The notes beneath the pieces were generated by a model that worked only from the letters and a program-made list of their open reading frames with translations, was not told the DNA's origin and did not search any database. A stretch of DNA of 64,000 bases, from positions 868,001 to 932,000 of the forward strand of contig NZ_CP020738.1 in assembly GCF_002097715.1 (NCBI RefSeq). Reading direction: 5' to 3'. The stretch is from Burkholderia ubonensis subsp. mesacidophila (GTDB taxonomy: Bacteria; Pseudomonadota; Gammaproteobacteria; Burkholderiales; Burkholderiaceae). Below, in pieces: positions 60,552-64,000 of this stretch (position 1 is its first letter; every line of letters starts with the position of its first letter). The translations under genes and the position numbers were made by a program.

Positions 60552-61085
60552 ATGGCTATCCGTTTCACCGTTTCAACTGTCGCGTCCGTCTTGCTGCTGT
60601 CGGCCTGCGGCGCGTGGCAGACCGTCTCGGACGCGTCGTCGAGCGCCTATCGCGCGGTGTTCTTCAGGCAGGTCAAGGTGCTTAACGTTGATCTGACGGC
60701 TCGCGCCGCATTGAATCCGGACGATGCGGGACGGGCGACTTCTGTCGCCGTGCGCGTCTATCAATTGAAGGATCGTAAGCTGTTCGACGGCGCTTCGTAT
60801 GACGACCTGTTGAAGAACGACAAGACTGTGCTCGCGCAGGATCTGGAGGCGAGCATGTCGACGACAGTGAATCCGGGCGCGTCGGCAAGTCTGTCGCAGA
60901 CGATGCAACGGGACGCGAAGTATGTCGCGGTCGTCGTGCTGTACCGCAAACCGGGAAGCGATGAAAACTGGAAACGCGTCGTTGAAAGGAAGCGGCTTGA
61001 CGCAGACAAGCCGCTGCGGCTTGAATTGTTTGCGAGCGAGATGCGAGCGGCGGGAGACCTGCCTCGCTTCGAGTTCTCCCAATGA
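60552..61085 (+). CDS. tssJ: T6SS outer membrane lipoprotein TssJ
   Basis: A 177-residue lipoprotein; ATG 60552 is preceded by GGGGAA. The signal MAIRFTVSTVASVLLLSACGAW has an LSAC lipobox with the modified Cys at about residue 19. The mature sandwich domain contains the loop KLFDGASYDDLLKNDKTVLAQDLEASMSTTVNPGASASLSQTMQRDAKYVAVVVLYRKPGSDENWKRVV, which matches TssJ. It anchors TssM at the outer membrane. Last core gene of the rightward arm. Confidence 0.93.
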   Translation: MAIRFTVSTVASVLLLSACGAWQTVSDASSSAYRAVFFRQVKVLNVDLTARAALNPDDAGRATSVAVRVYQLKDRKLFDGASYDDLLKNDKTVLAQDLEASMSTTVNPGASASLSQTMQRDAKYVAVVVLYRKPGSDENWKRVVERKRLDADKPLRLELFASEMRAAGDLPRFEFSQ

Positions 61086-61205
61086 ATAACATCGGCATAG
61101 ATGGAGAGCCGATAGCACATGCCCCGTAAGCGGGGGCGCGATGCAATGCCTGCCTGCCCGATCGTGCAACTTCCAATCAACGCAACCCACAAGACCAATC
61201 GCCCC

Positions 61206-61991
61206 ATGACGAGCAGAAAGGACATTCAACACGAAGAGGTCGCAAGTGGGCTCGTCCCGCCGTCGAGATGGCTAACCCTGACAGTCGGCCTGATGCTCGC
61301 AATGTCGCCGGCTCACGTGTCGGCGCAGGCGGTTCAGGACACGCCATCCCCGCGTCTCGTAACACTGGCGGAAAAGCCCGAAGACTTCGTGCCCAAAGGC
61401 TGGAAGCTCGAACTTCAGGCGAAGGGCGACCTGAACGGCGACGGCCGTGACGATCTCGTGCTGGTCCTGCGCGACAACGATCCCGCCAACGTGATATCGC
61501 ATGACGGCATGTGCGAGAACCCGTTCGACGCGAATCCGCGCATCCTCGTCGTTGCCTTTGCGCAGCCGGATGGCCGCTATGCGCTGGCGCTGCGCAACGA
61601 AACGCTGATCCCGACCCGCGATACCCCGTGCATGGACGACGTGCTGCAAGACGGCGGCGTGAGCATCAGCCGGGGCGCGTTGCGCATCACGCTGAGCCGC
61701 TTTTCCAGCGCGGGGAGCTGGGAGATGGGATCGACCACCTATACGTTCCGGTGGCAGGGCGGGAATTTCATGCTGATCGGCTACGACGACAGCTCGGTAA
61801 TGCGCAACTCGGGCGCCATGCGCACGCTCAGCGTGAATTTTTCGACGGGCAAGGCCAAGGTGTCGACAGGGAGCGCATTCAAGGACGGCGAGCACACGAA
61901 ATGGATGAAGTTGCGCACGCAACGGTGCTGGACGCTGGATCAGGTCGGCGACGGCGCCGAATTTGCCGGGACGTTGCTGGCAATCGAATAG
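61206..61991 (+). CDS. exported protein with an FG-GAP-like motif, unknown function
   Basis: A 261-residue protein from ATG 61206; a longer frame begins at 61119. A signal peptide (SRWLTLTVGLMLAMSPAHVSAQA) directs it to the periplasm. Near residue 75 it has KGDLNGDGRDDLVLVLRDND, a calcium-loop-like FG-GAP/VCBS element, and then GMCENPFDANPRILVVAF, MDDVLQDGGVSISRGALRITLSRFSSAGSWEMGSTTYTFRWQGGNFMLIGYDD. This pattern is common in small secreted proteins of unknown role. It follows tssJ by 120 bases and could be the last gene of the T6SS arm or an independent gene. Confidence 0.7.
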   Translation: MTSRKDIQHEEVASGLVPPSRWLTLTVGLMLAMSPAHVSAQAVQDTPSPRLVTLAEKPEDFVPKGWKLELQAKGDLNGDGRDDLVLVLRDNDPANVISHDGMCENPFDANPRILVVAFAQPDGRYALALRNETLIPTRDTPCMDDVLQDGGVSISRGALRITLSRFSSAGSWEMGSTTYTFRWQGGNFMLIGYDDSSVMRNSGAMRTLSVNFSTGKAKVSTGSAFKDGEHTKWMKLRTQRCWTLDQVGDGAEFAGTLLAIE

Positions 61992-62001
61992 TCGCGCGCG
62001 G

Positions 62002-62021
62002 CGTCACACGGCGTGACGTTT
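62002..62021. terminator. weak bidirectional terminator
   Basis: CGTCAC-ACGGC-GTGACG followed by TTT lies between the converging stops at 61991 and 62067. Confidence 0.4.
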
Positions 62022-62066
62022 CGCGGCCCATGCACCCGACATCCGGCGGCACGGGCCGCGCATCAC

Positions 62067-62357
62067 TCATCGATCGTCATCCCGAATCGACGACGGATGC
62101 CTGCACAGCGCCCGCACCTCGAGGTGCATGTACGGAAACAGCGGCAACTGGCTCAACACGTCATGCAGCTGCTGCACGCTTTGAACGTCGAAGATGCTGA
62201 CGTTCGCATACTTGCCCGCGATCCGCCACAGATGTCGCCAGACTCCCTCGTGCATCAAACGCTGGCACATGGCCTTCTCTTCGGCCTTCAGCGTCGCTGC
62301 CTTCACCGTATCCATGTCGGCGGGCAGGTTGACGGTCATTTCCACATGAAACAGCAT
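62067..62357 (-). CDS. catC: muconolactone delta-isomerase
   Basis: A 96-residue CatC, the exact family length, beginning MLFHVEMTVNLPADMD. ATG 62357 has AAGGAG eight bases upstream; the GTG just before it is a poorer choice. The family core is visible in GVWRHLWRIAGKYANVSIFDVQSVQQLHDVLSQLPLFPYMHLEVRAL. It converts muconolactone to beta-ketoadipate enol-lactone in the cytoplasm. Third gene of the catB-catA-catC operon, 38 bases after catA. Confidence 0.95.
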   Translation of the reverse strand: MLFHVEMTVNLPADMDTVKAATLKAEEKAMCQRLMHEGVWRHLWRIAGKYANVSIFDVQSVQQLHDVLSQLPLFPYMHLEVRALCRHPSSIRDDDR

Positions 62358-62395
62358 CACACGCTCCTTGCGTTATCGTTTTGCCGCGAAGCCGG

Positions 62396-63298
62396 TCACG
62401 CTTGCGCGCGCACGCGTTCGACTTCACTCTCAGGCACGTTCGAACGATCCCTGACCAGCGTGAAATCGAAGTCGATCAGCGCGAACTGACCGTCGACGCC
62501 ATACGCCTTGCCTTGCGCGCCTTCAGCCTGCTTGATCTTCGGAATCAGCCCGTCGCGCGTCGCGAATGCGAAATCGTCCCAGATGTGCGGATCGCCTTCG
62601 ATGTTGATCTGCGTCGTCAGCTTACGATAACCGTCCGCGGAAACGAAGAAGTGAATGTGCGCGGGACGATGACCGTGACGGCCGAGCTGGTCGAGCAGCT
62701 GCTCGGTCTTGCTGCCCGGCGGCACGCTGTAGCCGACCGGCAGCACGCTGCGGAAGCTGTAGCGGCCTTCGGCGTCGGTGCGGATCGAGCGGCGCAGGTT
62801 GAACGCCGGCTGCGACTGATCGAAATACGAGTAGTTGCCGAGATGGTTCGCATGCCACACTTCGACGAGCGCGTTCGCGAGCGGCTTGCCGTCGTCGCCG
62901 AGCACCTGGCCGCGCATCACGAGCGTCTGGCCCGGATCGGTGCCGTCGTCGAGGCGCGCGTGGCCGACCGATTCCGGCGCGCCCGCGACATACAGCGGCC
63001 CTTCGATCGTGCGCGGCGTGCCGCCGTGGATGCCGGCCTTCGCTTCGGCCTCGTCCATCCGCACGTCGAGGAAGCGCTCGAGGCCGAGGCCCGCGGCGAT
63101 CAGGCCGAATTCCCGGCCGGCCTCGTTCAGGTAGTTGAGCGCGGTCCAGAACTCGCTCGGCTGCACGTCGAAATCCTCGATCGTGTAGCACAGGTCCTTC
63201 ACGATCCGGTTGACGATCGCGCGCACGCGCGGGTTGCCGGGCTTCTCAGCCGCATCGTCGAAGGTCTTCAGCAGCGCGTCGATGGCGTCCTTGTTCAT
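62396..63298 (-). CDS. catA: catechol 1,2-dioxygenase
   Basis: A 300-residue intradiol dioxygenase from ATG 63298 with GGAGAC before it. Iron ligands are the Tyr in EGPLYVAGAPES, the Tyr in LGNYSYFDQSQ or nearby PVGYSVPP, and the two His of GHRPAHIHFFVSADGY. The N-terminal helical dimerisation region (DALLKTFDDAAEKPGNPRVRAIVNRIVKDLCYTIEDFDVQPSEFWTALNYLN) is typical of catechol rather than protocatechuate enzymes. It cleaves catechol to cis,cis-muconate. Lies 33 bases after catB. Confidence 0.95.
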   Translation of the reverse strand: MNKDAIDALLKTFDDAAEKPGNPRVRAIVNRIVKDLCYTIEDFDVQPSEFWTALNYLNEAGREFGLIAAGLGLERFLDVRMDEAEAKAGIHGGTPRTIEGPLYVAGAPESVGHARLDDGTDPGQTLVMRGQVLGDDGKPLANALVEVWHANHLGNYSYFDQSQPAFNLRRSIRTDAEGRYSFRSVLPVGYSVPPGSKTEQLLDQLGRHGHRPAHIHFFVSADGYRKLTTQINIEGDPHIWDDFAFATRDGLIPKIKQAEGAQGKAYGVDGQFALIDFDFTLVRDRSNVPESEVERVRAQA

Positions 63299-63331
63299 GC
63301 GTGTCTCCAATATCGGGTGTCGTGCGGGGAA

Positions 63332-64000
63332 TCAGCGGGCGTCGCGTCGCATCCGTTCGATGCGGGCCCAGTCGAAGGTGATGCCGAGGCCGGGCGCGGC
63401 CGGCAGGTGCAGCTTGAAATCTTCGTAACGCAGCGGCTCGACGAGGATTTCCTCGGTCAGGAGCAGCGGGCCGAACAGCTCGGTGCCCCATTGCAGCGCG
63501 CCGAACGTGCTGAACAGCTGCGCGGACGCTATCGTGCCGGCCGCGCCTTCGAGCATCGTGCCGCCGTACAGGCCGATGCCGGCCGCCGACGCGATCGCCG
63601 CGACGCTCGCCGCGCCCTGCAGGCCGCCCGACTGCGCGATCTTCACCGCGAACACGTCGGCCGCGCGGTCCTGCGCAAGCGCGAACGCGTCGACGGGGCC
63701 GTGCAGCGCCTCGTCGGCCATGATCGGAATCTGCGCGAGCTGCGTAAGGCGCTGCAGGCCCGCGCGGTTGGCTGCCGCGATCGGCTGCTCGACGAGGCTC
63801 ACGCCCGCTTCCGCAAGACGCGGGCCGGCCCAGATCGCATCGGTTTCGGTCCACGCCTGGTTCACGTCGATCCGCACGTCGCCGCGTTCGCCGAGTGCGC
63901 GCTTGATCGCGATCACGTGCGCGACGTCGTCGGCCACCGCATTCGAGCCGATCTTCAGCTTGAATGTGCGATGGCGGCGCGCGTCGAGCATCGCCTCGGC
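63332..64000 (-). CDS. catB: muconate cycloisomerase, 3' part only
   Basis: The gene runs off the right edge; about 222 C-terminal residues are present. Enolase-superfamily signatures: the catalytic KLK (RTFKLKIGSN), metal ligands in RIDVNQAW, LVEQPI and IMADEAL, and the second-shell YGGTMLEGAAGTIASAQLF. It lactonises cis,cis-muconate to muconolactone. First visible gene of the cat operon; its LysR regulator, if standard, would be outside the window. Confidence 0.94.
   Translation of the reverse strand, partial: AEAMLDARRHRTFKLKIGSNAVADDVAHVIAIKRALGERGDVRIDVNQAWTETDAIWAGPRLAEAGVSLVEQPIAAANRAGLQRLTQLAQIPIMADEALHGPVDAFALAQDRAADVFAVKIAQSGGLQGAASVAAIASAAGIGLYGGTMLEGAAGTIASAQLFSTFGALQWGTELFGPLLLTEEILVEPLRYEDFKLHLPAAPGLGITFDWARIERMRRDAR

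Overview
The window is GC-rich throughout, with strong GC3 bias, and reads as Burkholderia, most likely the Burkholderia cepacia complex. The pointers are a full catechol catBAC-type operon, an RND-free EmrAB/NodT efflux operon, Burkholderia-like crotonase and FadH paralogues, and a complete Burkholderia-style type VI secretion system (T6SS). This assignment is from protein resemblance only; no rRNA or tRNA gene was seen.

Layout. 1-10.5 kb: end of an alpha/beta hydrolase, two small unknown genes, a virginiamycin-B-lyase-like beta-propeller, a crotonase, an orphan branched-chain amino-acid-type binding protein, a 1151-residue zinc-ribbon/cyclase/AAA/TPR signalling protein, an EF-G-like GTPase and a small unknown gene. 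10.6-17.3 kb: a tyrosinase operon (tyrosinase, 143-aa unknown, membrane protein), a 1.1 kb gene-free stretch, a protein made of six 59-residue FG-GAP-like repeats, a scar containing gene fragments, and a YfcF-type glutathione transferase. 17.3-23.5 kb: an EmrAB-OprM-type efflux operon under two MarR paralogues and a LysR regulator, with a shared operator-like motif at three places. 23.8-32.4 kb: the two-subunit aconitase-X enzyme, an AraC regulator divergent from a 2,4-dienoyl-CoA reductase, a LexA-box-controlled unknown gene, and a LysR/quinone-reductase pair split by a tnpB-only IS200/IS605-type element.

32.4-62.0 kb: a T6SS locus with all 13 core genes. The leftward arm is tssK-tssL-ompA-hcp-tssH-tssE and the rightward arm is tssB-tssC-vgrG-effector/immunity block-421-aa protein-PAAR-tssM-A-F-G-J. 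The arms diverge from a 591-bp AT-rich, strikingly C-poor intergenic region. The effector is a Tle4/PGAP1-like lipase, followed by three tandem Tli4-type immunity genes, each trailed by a tiny signal-peptide ORF; two of the repeat units are exactly 1108 bp and the third tiny ORF is truncated.

62.0-64.0 kb: catC, catA and the 3' part of catB on the minus strand, the intradiol ring-cleavage pathway from catechol to beta-ketoadipate enol-lactone.

The strongest candidates for something undescribed are the LexA-controlled small gene (28884-29288), the amplified effector/immunity cassette with its small ORFs (47237-50594), the TnpB with an altered RuvC active site sitting in a regulator/target promoter (30424-31597), and the C-poor divergent T6SS control region.
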